A stretch of 64,000 bases of DNA from Arthrobacter sp. HY1533 (GCF_027568515.1 NZ_JANKZF010000005.1:248001-312000); one strand, 5' to 3'; numbered from the stretch's first letter, positions 9,108 to 18,844 are shown. Made by a program: numbers and translations. The notes: generated by a model from the letters alone, not told the origin.

Positions 9108-10463
9108 CTACTTGGCGGTCAGGGAGAGTTCCTCCGTGACAACTTTCACCAGGTCCTGGCAAATGCGCTCCGCTGTTTCGTTGTCGCCGGCTTCCACCAT
9201 GACCCGAACCAGGGGCTCAGTACCGGAAGGGCGAAGCAAAACCCGGCCGGTGTCGCCCAGCTCGGCTTCGGCCTTGGCCACGGCTGCGTTGATGGCAGGC
9301 ACGGAGCCGGCACGGCCCTTGTCAACGTTCTTGACGTTGACCATGACCTGCGGCAGCTTGGTCATGGCCGAGGCCAGCTCCTTCAGGGTCTTGCCGGTCT
9401 TGGCCACCTGGGCTGCAAGCTGCAGGCCCGTGAGCAGGCCGTCGCCGGTGGTGGCGTACTTGGAGAAGATCACGTGCCCGGACTGCTCTCCACCAAGGGT
9501 GTAGTCCCCGCGGCGCATTTCCTCAAGCACGTAGCGGTCGCCCACTCCCGTTTCACGGATCGTAATGCCCGCTTCGCGCAAGGCGATCTTCAGGCCCAGG
9601 TTGCTCATCACGGTTGCCACCAGGACGTCGTCCTTCAGCTCCCCGGCAGCCTTCTGGGCCAGGGCCAGCACAGCCATGATCTGGTCGCCGTCAATCACAT
9701 TGCCTTCGTGGTCCACAGCCAGGCAGCGGTCGGCGTCGCCGTCGTGGGCGATTCCGAGGTCTGCGCCCGTGGCCAGCACGGTTTCCTGCAGCAGCCCCAG
9801 GTGGGTGGAGCCCACGCCATCGTTGATGTTGAGCCCGTCCGGCTCGGCACCAATGACGGTCACCTGGGCGCCCGCGTCGGTGAAGACCTGCGGCGAGCAG
9901 CCACTGGCTGCGCCGTGGGCGCAGTCCAGGACAACCTTCAGCCCGTCCAGGCGGTGCGGCAGGGTGCCCAGCAGGTGCAGGACGTAGCGGTCCTCTGCGT
10001 CGGAGAAACGCTGGATGCGGCCCACGTCGACGCCAACGGGGCGGTATGCGTCCCGCTGCAGCTGCTCTTCAATGGCGTCCTCGACGTCGTCGGGCAGCTT
10101 CGTGCCCCCGCGGGCAAAGAACTTGATGCCGTTGTCCGGCGCCGGGTTGTGCGAGGCGGAGATCATCACGCCAAAGTCCGCGCCAAGGTCCGCGATGAGG
10201 AATGCGGCGGCCGGTGTGGGCAGCACGCCGGCGTCATAGACGTCCACGCCTGCACTCGCCAGGCCCGCCTCAACGGCCGCCCCGATGAACTCGCCGCTGG
10301 CGCGGGGGTCGCGGGCAATGACGGCACGGGGCCGCTTTCCCTCGCTCATTTGCTCGTGGCCAAGGACCACGGCAGCTGCCTGGGCCAGTGACAAAGCCAA
10401 TTCTGCCGTCAGCAGGCCATTGGCCAATCCGCGGACACCGTCTGTTCCAAATAATCTTGACAT
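9108..10463 (-). CDS. glmM: Phosphoglucosamine mutase
   Basis: This 451-residue enzyme converts glucosamine-6-phosphate to glucosamine-1-phosphate, the step after GlmS. The phosphoserine loop is [12 protein letters not shown] with Ser104 as the phosphorylated residue. The Mg-binding DGDADR lies near residue 240, and the C-terminal phosphate-binding [14 protein letters not shown] is intact. It starts [12 protein letters not shown], as the family does. It lies downstream of rplM-rpsI behind a terminator, so it probably has its own promoter in 10464-10555. Confidence 0.96.
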   Translation of the reverse strand: MSRLFGTDGVRGLANGLLTAELALSLAQAAAVVLGHEQMSEGKRPRAVIARDPRASGEFIGAAVEAGLASAGVDVYDAGVLPTPAAAFLIADLGADFGVMISASHNPAPDNGIKFFARGGTKLPDDVEDAIEEQLQRDAYRPVGVDVGRIQRFSDAEDRYVLHLLGTLPHRLDGLKVVLDCAHGAASGCSPQVFTDAGAQVTVIGAEPDGLNINDGVGSTHLGLLQETVLATGADLGIAHDGDADRCLAVDHEGNVIDGDQIMAVLALAQKAAGELKDDVLVATVMSNLGLKIALREAGITIRETGVGDRYVLEEMRRGDYTLGGEQSGHVIFSKYATTGDGLLTGLQLAAQVAKTGKTLKELASAMTKLPQVMVNVKNVDKGRAGSVPAINAAVAKAEAELGDTGRVLLRPSGTEPLVRVMVEAGDNETAERICQDLVKVVTEELSLTAK

Positions 10464-10559
10464 CAGCCCTAGTCTAAATCATTGGGCTGGCAATTCGGCC
10501 CAGCTGCCTCCATGCCCTGCCCCACAGCCGCGTTTGCGGGGGTGGCCGGGGAAGCAAAA

Positions 10560-10590
10560 AATCCCCGGCTCGCATAGGCGGCCGGGGATT
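10560..10590 (-). terminator. Terminator of rplM-rpsI
   Basis: Arms AATCCCCGGC (10560-10569) and GCCGGGGATT (10581-10590), followed on the minus strand by a T-run (the A-run at 10555-10561), 17 bases after the rpsI stop. Confidence 0.9.
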
Positions 10591-10607
10591 TCTTGGGAGC
10601 GCTGGTA

Positions 10608-11120
10608 TTAGCGCTTGGAGTACTGCGAAGCCTTACGGGCCTTCTTGAGACCAGCCTTCTTGCGCTCGATGACGCGAGCGTCACGAGTCAGGAAGCCTGC
10701 CTTCTTCAGGGTCGCACGGTTGTTCTCAACGTCAATCTCGTTCAGTGAACGAGCAACGCCCAGACGCAGTGCGCCGGCCTGGCCGGAGGGGCCGCCACCG
10801 TGGATGCGTGCAATGACGTCGTAGGCACCATCGAGATCGAGGATGGTGAACGGGTCGTTGACTTCCTGCTGGTGCAGCTTGTTCGGGAAGTAGTCAGCCA
10901 GTTCGCGGCCGTTGACAACCCACTTGCCGGTGCCGGGAACGACGCGAACGCGGGCAATTGCCTGCTTGCGACGGCCAACAGCTGCGCCGGACACGGTCAG
11001 TGCCGGGCGTTCCTTCTTGGGGGCTGCCTCGGCAGCTGAGCTTTCGCTCGTGTAGCTGGTCAAAACTTCTTCCTCGGCCACAACGGCCTCGGTGTTCAGC
11101 TCTTCAGTGTTCTGAGCCAC
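10608..11120 (-). CDS. rpsI: 30S ribosomal protein S9
   Basis: The protein has 170 residues. An acidic/Ser-rich N-terminal extension of about 45 residues precedes the S9 core, which begins at [24 protein letters not shown]. The core contains the [19 protein letters not shown] motif and ends with the conserved basic tail [12 protein letters not shown], which contacts P-site tRNA. It is downstream of rplM with a 37-base gap; the rplM-rpsI pair is universal. The long N-terminal extension is usual in actinobacteria. Confidence 0.97.
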   Translation of the reverse strand: MAQNTEELNTEAVVAEEEVLTSYTSESSAAEAAPKKERPALTVSGAAVGRRKQAIARVRVVPGTGKWVVNGRELADYFPNKLHQQEVNDPFTILDLDGAYDVIARIHGGGPSGQAGALRLGVARSLNEIDVENNRATLKKAGFLTRDARVIERKKAGLKKARKASQYSKR

Positions 11121-11157
11121 GATTCTCCTTGGTTAATGATTTAGGTGGTGGCCAGGA

Positions 11158-11601
11158 CTACTGGGCGACCTGGGTGATTTCGAACGTCTGGGGCTGCTGC
11201 GCAGCGTGGGGGTGCTCAGCGCCGCGGTAGACCTTCAGCTTGCCAATCTGGGCGTTGCCCAGCTTGGTCTTGGGGAGCATGCCGGCTACGGCCTTCTCCA
11301 CTGCACGTACCGGGTTCTTTTCCAGCAGTTCAGCATAGTTGACGCTGGAGAGGCCGCCCGGGAAACCGGAGTGGCGGTAAGCGCGCTTCTGTTCGAGCTT
11401 GGCGCCGGTCAGGGCAACCTTCTCGGCGTTGATGATGATGACGAAATCGCCCATGTCCATATGGGGAGCGAAGGTCGGCTTGTGCTTTCCACGCAGCAGT
11501 GTTGCGGTCTGGCTGGCAAGACGGCCCAAGACAACGTCGTTGGCATCAATGATGTGCCACTGACGGGAGATATCGCCGGGCTTCGGGGTATACGTACGCA
11601 C
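11158..11601 (-). CDS. rplM: 50S ribosomal protein L13
   Basis: This 147-residue L13 is an early assembly protein of the large subunit. It begins [19 protein letters not shown] and has the conserved VLGRLAS and KVALTGAK segments, plus the [17 protein letters not shown] motif. It is the first gene of the rplM-rpsI pair. The 225 bases upstream, to truA, presumably hold its promoter; a TTGATA with a TATCCC 16 bases further is the best but weak match. Confidence 0.97.
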   Translation of the reverse strand: MRTYTPKPGDISRQWHIIDANDVVLGRLASQTATLLRGKHKPTFAPHMDMGDFVIIINAEKVALTGAKLEQKRAYRHSGFPGGLSSVNYAELLEKNPVRAVEKAVAGMLPKTKLGNAQIGKLKVYRGAEHPHAAQQPQTFEITQVAQ

Positions 11602-11826
11602 GGTTTTTGCCTTCGTTTCTTGTTCTTAGGTGGGGCCACAGATGGTGGCACCTGCTATCTATGCGTTTACCGGAACAGAGGTGAGGGCTCTAACACCAGT
11701 TATCCATACACTTCCCGATGGCACCCGTTCAGTGGTAGTCCTGCAACCGGACCTGCAACGGGCGCGTGGTATCGGGATAGGACACGCACAACGACTATCA
11801 ACGATACCGTTAACACAGGCCTGAGG

Positions 11827-12735
11827 TCAAAGCGGGGCATCAGTGGGGCTGTCGTGGACCCGCAAGGCCCTGGTGAGTTGCGCCCGCTCGTGCAGTTCGG
11901 CGGCATCCGGATAGCTGACTTCCTCGAAAACCAGCGGATGGGCGCTTGCCAGCACGGATTTTGCGTCCCTGACCCCCGCCAGCAGGCGTTCCCGCATCCA
12001 GTGCGGGCCCTCCACCCCGCGTCCCACCCGGAGCGCCGCACCGGTCAAGGCACGCACCATGTTGTGGCAAAACGCGTCTGCCTGGATGTTGAGTTTAATC
12101 ACACCGTCGTCCTGGCGGGTGAAGTTGAAGTTCAGCAGAGTCCTGATGGTGGTGGATCCCTCGCGGGGTTTGGCGAAGGCCTTGAAGTCGCCCAGGCCCA
12201 GCAGTTCGGCGGCCCCGGCATTCATGCGGTCCACGTCAAGCTCGTCGTTGAACCAGAGCGTCTGTGCGCGGGCCAGGGGGTCCCGGTGTGCCTCGGCGTC
12301 GGCGATCCGGTAGCTGTAGCGCCGCCACAGGGCTGAGAACCGGGCGTCAAAGCCTTCGTGGGCACGCTGTACCGCCACGATCTGCACGGCACCGTGCAGG
12401 TCCCCCAGGATTCGTCCCAGCGCCCCATTGATCCGGCGCTGCAGGGCCAGTGACTGTTCCACGGAGGGGCCGCGGTTGAGCGCGCCCCATTCCTCCTGTG
12501 TGAGGTCAACGTGGGCCACCTGGCCACGGGCGTGCACGCCTGCGTCGGTGCGGCCGGCCACCGTCAGCCGGGCTGGGCGTCGCAGGAACAGCCCGAGGGC
12601 GTCCTCGATGCAGCCTTGGACGGTGAGCCGCCCAGGCTGCACGGCCCACCCGCTGAACGGCCCGCCGTCGTACGCAATGTCGAGGCGGACCCGGACCAGG
12701 CCGAGCTCTTCAGGGGAAGGATGGGGATTTGGCAT
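11827..12735 (-). CDS. truA: tRNA pseudouridine(38-40) synthase
   Basis: This 302-residue protein modifies positions 38-40 in the tRNA anticodon arm. The catalytic Asp64 is in GRTDAGVHARGQVAH, and the N-terminal strand VRLDIAYDGGPFSGW and the RRYSYRI segment are family-typical. The C-terminal SFLHxMVR-equivalent is FCHNMVRALTGAALRVGRG. It follows rplQ behind a terminator, an order seen in many bacteria (alpha operon, truA, rplM). Confidence 0.95.
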   Translation of the reverse strand: MPNPHPSPEELGLVRVRLDIAYDGGPFSGWAVQPGRLTVQGCIEDALGLFLRRPARLTVAGRTDAGVHARGQVAHVDLTQEEWGALNRGPSVEQSLALQRRINGALGRILGDLHGAVQIVAVQRAHEGFDARFSALWRRYSYRIADAEAHRDPLARAQTLWFNDELDVDRMNAGAAELLGLGDFKAFAKPREGSTTIRTLLNFNFTRQDDGVIKLNIQADAFCHNMVRALTGAALRVGRGVEGPHWMRERLLAGVRDAKSVLASAHPLVFEEVSYPDAAELHERAQLTRALRVHDSPTDAPL

Positions 12736-12827
12736 GGCCCAATTCTACCGAAACAGGTGCAGTCCCAGACCCGCCGCCGGCCCATCCCCCTGCGCAGCAC
12801 AGCCAGGCGGAGGGACCGCAAATGCGA

Positions 12828-12863
12828 AAGGACCCGCCTCCCCTTGCGGGGTGGCGGGTCCTT
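12828..12863 (-). terminator. Terminator of the alpha operon (after rplQ)
   Basis: Perfect 11-base arms AAGGACCCGCC (12828-12838) and GGCGGGTCCTT (12853-12863), 33 bases after the rplQ stop. Confidence 0.88.
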
Positions 12864-12895
12864 CAACGGCAAAGCAGAACCTAGTGGTTCAGGCC

Positions 12896-13411
12896 TTACT
12901 TGGCTTCTTCAGCAGCTGCTTCTTCAACTTCAGCGGCAGCGTCTTCGGCTACAACTTCGGTCTCAACAACTTCTTCGGCCGGAGCTTCCTCAACCGGGGC
13001 AGCCTTGGCTGCAGCGGCGGTGGCTTCCTTCACGACGGCCTGCTTGGGGCTGACCGGTTCCAGAACGAGCTCGATGACAGCCATGGGAGCGTTGTCGCCC
13101 TTGCGGTTGCCGATCTTGGTGATGCGGGTGTAGCCGCCTTCGCGGTTCTCGACAGCCTTGGCAATGTCGGTGAACAGCTCGTGGACGATGCCCTTGTCGG
13201 CAATCAGGCCCAGGACGCGACGGCGTGAAGCCAAGTCGCCACGCTTTGCGAAAGTTACCAGTCGCTCTGCGTAGGGGCTCAGGCGCTTTGCCTTGGTCAG
13301 GGTGGTGGTGATCCGCTTGTGCTCAAAGAGCGAAGCGGACAGGTTCGCGAGCATCAGGCGCTCGTGAGCCGCTCCGCCTCCGAGGCGGGGACCCTTGGCG
13401 GGTGTAGGCAT
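12896..13411 (-). CDS. rplQ: 50S ribosomal protein L17
   Basis: The protein has 171 residues. The core, [34 protein letters not shown], lines the peptide exit tunnel region. An Ala/Glu/Val-rich tail of about 50 residues follows residue 120, with repeats of the AEEVVE and EEAAAEEA kind, common in actinobacterial L17. ATG 13411 is preferred over a TTG 15 bases upstream because GAGGAG sits just ahead of it. It is the last gene of the alpha operon. Confidence 0.96.
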   Translation of the reverse strand: MPTPAKGPRLGGGAAHERLMLANLSASLFEHKRITTTLTKAKRLSPYAERLVTFAKRGDLASRRRVLGLIADKGIVHELFTDIAKAVENREGGYTRITKIGNRKGDNAPMAVIELVLEPVSPKQAVVKEATAAAAKAAPVEEAPAEEVVETEVVAEDAAAEVEEAAAEEAK

Positions 13412-13497
13412 GGTGTTTCTCCTCAAGTGTCAGCCAGCCCGACGGCGGGCACATTATCTGTGCCCGCCGGGCCGGCTAAAAAATTTGTTGTTCGAAC

Positions 13498-14508
13498 TTA
13501 GAGTTCGTCGTCGCCAAATGCGTCGTCGTTCTCGTCAAGGGCTGCGGCACGGGCGGCCAGGTCAAATCCTGGAGGGGAATCCTTCAGGGACAGACCAAGC
13601 TCAACCAGCTTTGCCTTCACCTCGTCGATGGACTTTGCACCGAAGTTGCGAATGTCCATCAGGTCAGCCTCGGAGCGAGCAACGAGTTCACCCACGGAGT
13701 GGATGCCCTCACGCTTGAGGCAGTTGTAGGAACGAACCGTAAGGTCCAGGTCCTCGATCGGCAGGGCCATGTCTGCGGCAAGAGCGGCATCCGTCGGGGA
13801 CGGGCCAATCTCAATGCCTTCAGCCGCGGTGTTCAGCTCGCGGGCCAATCCGAACAGTTCAACCAGCGTGGTGCCGGCGGAGGCAATGGCATCCCGCGGG
13901 GAGATGGCGTGCTTGGTCTCCACATCGACAATGAGCTTGTCAAAGTCAGTGCGCTGCTCGACACGGGTTGCCTCCACGCGGAAGGTGACCTTCAGAACAG
14001 GAGAGTAGATGGAGTCAACCGGGATACGGCCGATCTCTGCATCAATGTTCTTGTTCTGTGCTGCCGAGACGTAGCCGCGGCCGCGCTCGATGGTCAGTTC
14101 GAGTTCGAACTTGCCCTTCGAGTTCAGCGTGGCAATGTGCATGTCCGGGTTGTGGAATTCCACACCGGCCGGCGGGGCAATGTCGGCTGCCGTGACAACG
14201 CCGGGGCCCTGCTTGCGCAGGTAGGCGACGACGGGCTCGTCATGCTCCGAAGACACGGAGAGACCCTTGATGTTCAGGATGATCTCAGTGACATCTTCCT
14301 TGACACCGGGGACCGTTGTGAACTCATGCAGTACGCCATCGATGCGGATGCTGGTGACAGCAGCGCCAGGGATGGAGGACAGCAGGGTCCGACGCAGGGA
14401 ATTTCCCAGGGTGTAACCGAAGCCGGGCTCCAGCGGTTCGATGACGAACCGTGAGCGGTTTTCGGAAACTACTTCTTCAGATAGGGTGGGGCGCTGTGCA
14501 ATGAGCAC
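13498..14508 (-). CDS. rpoA: DNA-directed RNA polymerase subunit alpha
   Basis: This 336-residue subunit starts core RNA polymerase assembly. The N-terminal dimerisation domain (to about 235) has [39 protein letters not shown]. The C-terminal domain binds UP elements and activators ([33 protein letters not shown]), and a short acidic tail ends the protein. It lies between rpsK and rplQ; rpsD, often between rpsK and rpoA, is absent here. Confidence 0.98.
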   Translation of the reverse strand: MLIAQRPTLSEEVVSENRSRFVIEPLEPGFGYTLGNSLRRTLLSSIPGAAVTSIRIDGVLHEFTTVPGVKEDVTEIILNIKGLSVSSEHDEPVVAYLRKQGPGVVTAADIAPPAGVEFHNPDMHIATLNSKGKFELELTIERGRGYVSAAQNKNIDAEIGRIPVDSIYSPVLKVTFRVEATRVEQRTDFDKLIVDVETKHAISPRDAIASAGTTLVELFGLARELNTAAEGIEIGPSPTDAALAADMALPIEDLDLTVRSYNCLKREGIHSVGELVARSEADLMDIRNFGAKSIDEVKAKLVELGLSLKDSPPGFDLAARAAALDENDDAFGDDEL

Positions 14509-14590
14509 TTGGTTTTCCTTTCAGCGAGCATCCGCTATATGACGCAACACAGGTAGTGGAAATGACGGCTGACGAGACTTAACGGCGGCG

Positions 14591-14623
14591 GAGTTGGCCT
14601 CCACCAAGGGTGAAGGCCAACTC
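14591..14623 (-). other. Intercistronic hairpin between rpsK and rpoA
   Basis: Perfect 10-base arms GAGTTGGCCT (14591-14600) and AGGCCAACTC (14614-14623) with a 13-base loop, in the 133-base gap between rpsK and rpoA. No T-run follows, so it is more likely a processing or partial termination site than a full terminator. It occupies the place where rpsD stands in some relatives. Confidence 0.6.
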
Positions 14624-14641
14624 TGCTGCTCAGGTATCTCG

Positions 14642-15043
14642 TTAGACGCGACGGCGCTTGGGCGGACGGCAGCCGTTGTGGGCGCTGGGGGTGACATCCG
14701 AGATGGAGCCAACCTCGAGTCCAGCAGCCTGCAGCGAACGGATGGCCGTTTCGCGGCCCGAACCCGGACCCTTTACGAAGACGTCAACCTTGCGGAGGCC
14801 ATGCTCCTGTGCGCGCTTGGCAGCTGCTTCAGCAGCCATCTGTGCAGCGTACGGAGTCGACTTGCGAGAGCCCTTGAAGCCAACTTCACCGGCGGATGCC
14901 CATGAAATGACTGCACCGTTGGGGTCCGTGATGGACACAATGGTGTTGTTAAAGGTGCTCTTGATGTGCGCCTGGCCCAGCGCGATATTCTTTTTATCCT
15001 TGCGACGCGGCTTACGAACCGCTCCACGAGTCTTTGGGGGCAT
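14642..15043 (-). CDS. rpsK: 30S ribosomal protein S11
   Basis: This 133-residue platform protein has the conserved [41 protein letters not shown] and [16 protein letters not shown] segments, and the C-terminus [19 protein letters not shown]. It follows rpsM by 47 bases. Confidence 0.98.
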   Translation of the reverse strand: MPPKTRGAVRKPRRKDKKNIALGQAHIKSTFNNTIVSITDPNGAVISWASAGEVGFKGSRKSTPYAAQMAAEAAAKRAQEHGLRKVDVFVKGPGSGRETAIRSLQAAGLEVGSISDVTPSAHNGCRPPKRRRV

Positions 15044-15090
15044 TTTATTCTCCTACGAAAGTTTCTTGAGGGGACGGCTAACGCTGAGAA

Positions 15091-15468
15091 TCAGCGGCCG
15101 GCCTTCTTCTTGCCTGCGACGGTGCGCTTCGGGCCCTTGCGGGTACGAGCGTTGGTCTTCGTGCGCTGGCCATGCACGGGCATGCCACGACGGTGGCGGA
15201 TACCCTGGTAGCTACCGATTTCAACCTTGCGGCGAATGTCGGCTGCAACCTCGCGGCGAAGGTCACCCTCAACCTTGTAGTTACCCTCGATGTTGTCACG
15301 CAACTGAACGAGTTCAGCGTCAGAAAGGTCCTTGACACGGACGTCCGGGGAAATACCCGTTTCGGCCAGGACATTCTTTGCACGGGTCTTGCCCACGCCG
15401 TAGATGTATGTAAGCGCTACTTCCAGCCGCTTTTCGCGGGGAAGGTCTACGCCAGCGAGACGTGCCAT
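15091..15468 (-). CDS. rpsM: 30S ribosomal protein S13
   Basis: This 125-residue head protein contacts the P-site tRNA and the inter-subunit bridge. It begins [21 protein letters not shown] and contains the [12 protein letters not shown] helix-two-turn-helix, [20 protein letters not shown] and a basic tail. It is downstream of rpmJ. Confidence 0.98.
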   Translation of the reverse strand: MARLAGVDLPREKRLEVALTYIYGVGKTRAKNVLAETGISPDVRVKDLSDAELVQLRDNIEGNYKVEGDLRREVAADIRRKVEIGSYQGIRHRRGMPVHGQRTKTNARTRKGPKRTVAGKKKAGR

Positions 15469-15534
15469 ATTTGGCTGCTCCTATGTGTAAACCGGAGGTC
15501 GTAGACAGTACACCCGCACTTTTATCCAATGCGG

Positions 15535-15553
15535 CCCTGGCCTCCGACCAGGG
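15535..15553 (-). other. Small hairpin between rpmJ and rpsM
   Basis: Arms CCCTGG (15535-15540) and CCAGGG (15548-15553), with further partial pairing outside, in a 191-base gap between rpmJ and rpsM. It may mark an internal leader or processing site. No promoter was recognised in the gap. Confidence 0.35.
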
Positions 15554-15659
15554 GTCCGTTGGCCGGTTGCGGATTGCTCCGCCTTCGTCCAACTTGTGCT
15601 GCCTTATTAATTTACTTGCGTGAGCAACTGCCCGGGGTCCTGCCTCATAGAGAGGAGGA

Positions 15660-15773
15660 TTAGCCCTGACGCTGCTTGTGGCGCGGGTTCTCGCAGATCA
15701 CCATGACTCGACCGTTGCGGCGAATCACCTTGCACTTATCGCAGATCTGCTTGACGCTCGGCTTGACCTTCAT
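15660..15773 (-). CDS. rpmJ: 50S ribosomal protein L36 (zinc-binding form)
   Basis: This 37-residue protein begins [19 protein letters not shown] and ends NPRHKQRQG. Three cysteines and a His (C-x2-C, then C-x4-H) form the Zn ribbon of the C+ type of L36. It lies between infA (29 bases upstream) and rpsM, the usual place. Confidence 0.95.
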   Translation of the reverse strand: MKVKPSVKQICDKCKVIRRNGRVMVICENPRHKQRQG

Positions 15774-15802
15774 GGCATTCCTTTGCGTGATTGCAGTTGT
15801 GG

Positions 15803-16024
15803 TTACTTGTAGCGGTAGACGATACGACCACGGGTAAGGTCGTACGGGCTCAGCTCCACCACAACTCGGTCCTCAGGAAGGATACGAATGTAGTGCTGGC
15901 GCATTTTTCCTGAGATATGGGCAAGAACGATGTGCTTGTTCGTCAGCTCAACACGAAACATCGCGTTGGGCAGCGCTTCCGTCACAACGCCCTCGATCTC
16001 AATGACCCCGTCTTTCTTGGCCAT
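15803..16024 (-). CDS. infA: Translation initiation factor IF-1
   Basis: This 73-residue OB-fold protein blocks the ribosomal A site during initiation. It begins [19 protein letters not shown] and ends [13 protein letters not shown], matching the family nearly end to end. It opens the infA-rpmJ-rpsM-rpsK-rpoA-rplQ unit, with its own promoter at 16158-16186. In many bacteria map is directly upstream; here about 7 kb of other genes intervene. Confidence 0.98.
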   Translation of the reverse strand: MAKKDGVIEIEGVVTEALPNAMFRVELTNKHIVLAHISGKMRQHYIRILPEDRVVVELSPYDLTRGRIVYRYK

Positions 16025-16157
16025 ATCCTCCGCTAACTTTGTTGCGCCGACGCTGGCCGTCCCTGCGGGACTGCTGCTGATCGGCGTTCGATTTGCTACT
16101 TATTACTGTTCGTCCGGCACATGCCACAATTGGGCAGGCACAGACAACCAACAACCT

Positions 16158-16186
16158 ACTCTAGTGCAAATGGGCAAATAAGTTAA
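16158..16186 (-). promoter_or_regulatory. Promoter of the infA-rplQ unit
   Basis: The minus strand reads TTAACT (16181-16186), a 17-base spacer, and TAGAGT (16158-16163), a good SigA-type match. Transcription would start near 16151, giving a leader of about 125 bases. The -35 overlaps the end of the upstream peptidase gene. Confidence 0.6.
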
Positions 16187-17169
16187 ATTGGCCCCTGCGC
16201 CGCGGCCGGGAACGGATTCAGGGTGCCCGCGGGTGTGGTGACGGCCACGGCCTGGGCAATCCCGTCGAGTATCGCCAGGCGCACCGCTTCGGCCGCCGCC
16301 GACTGCAGCTCGATGAGGGAGGCAACAGGGACCACCGGATGCGGCACCAGGGCTTCGGTGCACGTTGCGAGGGCAAAGATGGTGTCGCCGTCGGCGAGTG
16401 TGTGCACCGGGTTCAGGGCGCGGGCCATGCCGGCGTGGGCTGCCGTTGCCGTTCGCTTGGCCTGGGCCACCGTCAAGACGGCGTTGGTGGCCACCACGGC
16501 GAGGGTCGTGTTGAGCCCCTCCCCCACGGTTGGTGCGGCGGCGCCGGGCTGCCAGGGCACGCCCGCGGCATTGACCACGGCCAGCCCGCCGACCACAATG
16601 TGCGCGTTGTCCCCGCCCAGCCTGACAGAGGCTGTGCCAAGTCCGCCCTTGAACTGGCCTGCGCCGATGGTCGCCCCGGTGCCCGCGCCCGTGTTCCCGC
16701 GGACGACGTCGGCCCCTTCCGGCCCGCCGGCAGCGTCCAGTGCCGCCTCATAGCCCATTGCGGCGCCGGGCCGGGCGGAGAAGTCCCCGCCGCGGCCCAG
16801 GTCAAAGATGGCGGCCGCAGGGACAATCGGCACCACCCCGCCGGGCACCGGGAAGCCGCGCCCGTTTTCCTCGCACCAGCGCTGCACTCCCCCGGCGGCT
16901 GCCAGCCCGTAGGCGCTGCCGCCGGTCAGGGCCACGGCGTCCACGGTGGGCACCATTGTGGAGGGGTCCAGGGCGTCGGTCTCGTGCGTGCCCGGTCCGC
17001 CTCCCCGCACGTCAACGGAGCCGATGGTGCCCGGCGGCGGGAGCACCACGCTCACGCCCGTGAGCCAGCCGTCGCCGGCCCGCTGCGCCTGGCCCACCCG
17101 GATGCCGGGAACGTCGGTGATGGATCCCACGCCGGCGGGGCCGGGCTGTTGCTCGCTGCTGGTCGACAT
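16183..17169 (-). CDS. P1-family (DmpA-like) self-processing peptidase/aminopeptidase
   Basis: This 328-residue protein belongs to family S58 (DmpA / L-aminopeptidase D-esterase, similar to mycobacterial Rv1333-type proteins). The family cuts itself before a Ser or Thr, which then becomes the N-terminal nucleophile. Here the expected site is in KGGLGTASVRLGGDN, preceded by NTGAGTGATIGAGQ; the substrate-side GGSAYGLAAAGGV is also typical. The natural substrate is not known for the actinobacterial members. ATG 17169 directly follows a possible GTG; GGGAG stands upstream. The gene is alone, between an upstream terminator and the infA promoter. Confidence 0.88.
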   Translation of the reverse strand: MSTSSEQQPGPAGVGSITDVPGIRVGQAQRAGDGWLTGVSVVLPPPGTIGSVDVRGGGPGTHETDALDPSTMVPTVDAVALTGGSAYGLAAAGGVQRWCEENGRGFPVPGGVVPIVPAAAIFDLGRGGDFSARPGAAMGYEAALDAAGGPEGADVVRGNTGAGTGATIGAGQFKGGLGTASVRLGGDNAHIVVGGLAVVNAAGVPWQPGAAAPTVGEGLNTTLAVVATNAVLTVAQAKRTATAAHAGMARALNPVHTLADGDTIFALATCTEALVPHPVVPVASLIELQSAAAEAVRLAILDGIAQAVAVTTPAGTLNPFPAAAQGPI

Positions 17170-17280
17170 CACGTAAGGAACTCCCTGTTGGCCGATGTGT
17201 TGTGTCTAGATTATTGCCGCCACCGACGGCCGGCGCCACGCCCCGCCACTTTTGCCGGCAGGTGACGTCCGGCAGCCGGA

Positions 17281-17310
17281 AAGGGCCCAGCCGGATTCGG
17301 TTGGGCCCTT
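17281..17310 (-). terminator. Terminator of the alpha/beta hydrolase gene
   Basis: Arms AAGGGCCCA (17281-17289) and TGGGCCCTT (17302-17310) with additional G-T and G-C pairs inside, 16 bases after the hydrolase stop. Confidence 0.85.
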
Positions 17311-17326
17311 CCGCTGTGCGTGGAGT

Positions 17327-18058
17327 TCAGTTGCCTCGGGAGGCTTGTGCCCCAATGGCCTTGGCGAGGTCGCGGGGACGGCTCCACATGGGCCAGTGGC
17401 CCGTCGGGAGGTCAATGATGTCCAGGTGTTCAAGGTTCGCGACTTCGGTGAACATCGGATGGCCGGTTTGGGCCAGCTCCAGGACCTGCGCACCGGGAAG
17501 TGAACAACAGAGCAAGGTCGTGGGGACCTTGCGGCGGGCATCGTTGCTGAGCTGGAGGGGCTGGCGAAGCACGGGGCCGGGCTCAGGGACGGCCCGGGCC
17601 CGAAACTGCTCGAGGTCTTCTGCGCTCAGGCCTTCCAGGCTCGCCTGTTGGGCAAGGACGTCGAAGGGCGGCAGCGCAAGCTCCGCCAGATCCTCCGGGA
17701 GGTCCGGGGCGAAGACAGTTCCCGTCGCCACGGGGCCGGAATCGACCCACACCACCCGGTGGACAAGTTCGGGGCATCGGTCCATGACGAGGCTGACAGG
17801 GGCGTTGGCCCCACTGTGGGCGACGAGAATTGCGGGCTGGACGCCCTGTTGGGCCATGAGGTCCAGGATTGCTTCGGCCTGGGCGTCGAGGGTTCGACTC
17901 GCGCGTCCAGGGTCGTTCGCGTCGAGGCCGGGCAGTGTCATCGCGATGGCACGGGGGTGCTCGGTTTTCAGGTTCTCAAGAACTTCATCCCATGCCCACG
18001 CGCCCAGCCAGTGGCCGGCGATGAGAATGATGGCGGGACTGTCTGTGGTGGTTGTCAT
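17327..18058 (-). CDS. Alpha/beta hydrolase (EstC/methylesterase-like)
   Basis: This 243-residue protein shows the alpha/beta-hydrolase fold. The N-terminal ILIAGHWLGAWAWDEVL forms the oxyanion loop region. The nucleophile Ser is in LVAHSGANAP, a variant of GxSxG. The conserved end region has ELAQTGHPMFTEV and a late His in TGHWPMWS as the likely catalytic base. It resembles the esterase, hydroxynitrile-lyase and salicylate-methylesterase-like group; the substrate is unknown. It is divergent from a WYL regulator, with 73 bases between the starts, and an inverted repeat covers its start codon, so the regulator probably controls it. Confidence 0.82.
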   Translation of the reverse strand: MTTTTDSPAIILIAGHWLGAWAWDEVLENLKTEHPRAIAMTLPGLDANDPGRASRTLDAQAEAILDLMAQQGVQPAILVAHSGANAPVSLVMDRCPELVHRVVWVDSGPVATGTVFAPDLPEDLAELALPPFDVLAQQASLEGLSAEDLEQFRARAVPEPGPVLRQPLQLSNDARRKVPTTLLCCSLPGAQVLELAQTGHPMFTEVANLEHLDIIDLPTGHWPMWSRPRDLAKAIGAQASRGN

Positions 18059-18066
18059 GTGACAAC
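18051..18066. promoter_or_regulatory. Candidate operator overlapping the hydrolase start
   Basis: GTTGTCA, TG, TGACAAC is an inverted repeat with 7-base arms that contains the hydrolase start codon. ATGTCA recurs as a direct repeat at 18092-18097 and 18104-18109 in the same divergent region. The spacing and half-site reuse fit a regulator binding zone. Confidence 0.4.
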
Positions 18067-18131
18067 TTTCGCAGCCCTTTTGGACAAGGGCATGTCACTA
18101 TTTATGTCATGAATTCGCAAGGGTCTGAGCA

Positions 18132-18830
18132 GTGAAGCGGGCAGAACGGCTCCATGCCCTGTCAGAGATGTTGCGGCGCAGCGGCGCACGCGGGGTCTCC
18201 GCCGGGCGCTTGGCGAAAGAGTTCGAGGTGTCCATGCGCACCGTCAAGAGAGACCTCGATGCGCTGGAGATCAGCGGTGTGCCCCTATGGTCGCGACCAG
18301 GCCCGGGTGGTGGCTACGGATTGGCCAGCGGCGCGTCCCTGCCGCCTGTCAGCCTGTCTCCGGCGCAGGCTGTGGCGCTCATGGCGGCTGTGTCCGCTGC
18401 CTCTGATGCCCCCTACGCTGACCTGGCAGCAGCCGGCATCCAGAAGATCATGGATGTCCTCGATCCCGGAACGCGGGCAAGGGCTGACGATCTGGCCGGC
18501 CGTGTGTGGGTCAACGCGCTTCCCCGGACCCCGCGCTCCATCAGGTCGCCATTGGAGGAGGCGATGGCCGAGCAGCGAGTGATCCGCATTCGCTACACAT
18601 CGGGGGCCGGGACCACGACCACAAGGGACGTGGAGCCCGTGCTGTTCGCCTCCACGAACGGCCAGTGGTTCTTGGTGGGCTGGTGCCGAATGCGCGAGGC
18701 AATCCGGTGGTTCACTGTGTCGCGCATCGAGCAGGCCACCGTAACCAAGGCGGCCTGCAGCGGCCACACCGTCGGCGAGGTCGGAGAGCCCCCAGCGAAC
18801 GCCAGACCGGTGCACGGTCGTGGCGCGTGA
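18132..18830 (+). CDS. HTH/WYL-domain transcriptional regulator (YafY-like)
   Basis: This 232-residue protein has an N-terminal winged HTH (about 1-60: RLHALSEMLRRSGARGVSAG, then LAKEFEVSMRTVKRDLDAL). A ligand-sensing WYL domain covers about 135-205, with EQRVIRIRYTSG and GQWFLVGWCRMREAIRWFTV. Such proteins bind a small molecule or nucleic acid fragment and repress or activate a neighbouring gene. The start is GTG. It is divergent from the alpha/beta hydrolase, its likely target. Its stop faces the binding-protein gene, with a hairpin between them. Confidence 0.9.
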   Translation: MKRAERLHALSEMLRRSGARGVSAGRLAKEFEVSMRTVKRDLDALEISGVPLWSRPGPGGGYGLASGASLPPVSLSPAQAVALMAAVSAASDAPYADLAAAGIQKIMDVLDPGTRARADDLAGRVWVNALPRTPRSIRSPLEEAMAEQRVIRIRYTSGAGTTTTRDVEPVLFASTNGQWFLVGWCRMREAIRWFTVSRIEQATVTKAACSGHTVGEVGEPPANARPVHGRGA

Positions 18831-18844
18831 GCCACTCAAGCAAC

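Noticed and set aside
11602-11826. Defined promoter for rplM-rpsI
   Set aside because: Several weak -10/-35 pairs compete and none stands out, so no feature was placed.
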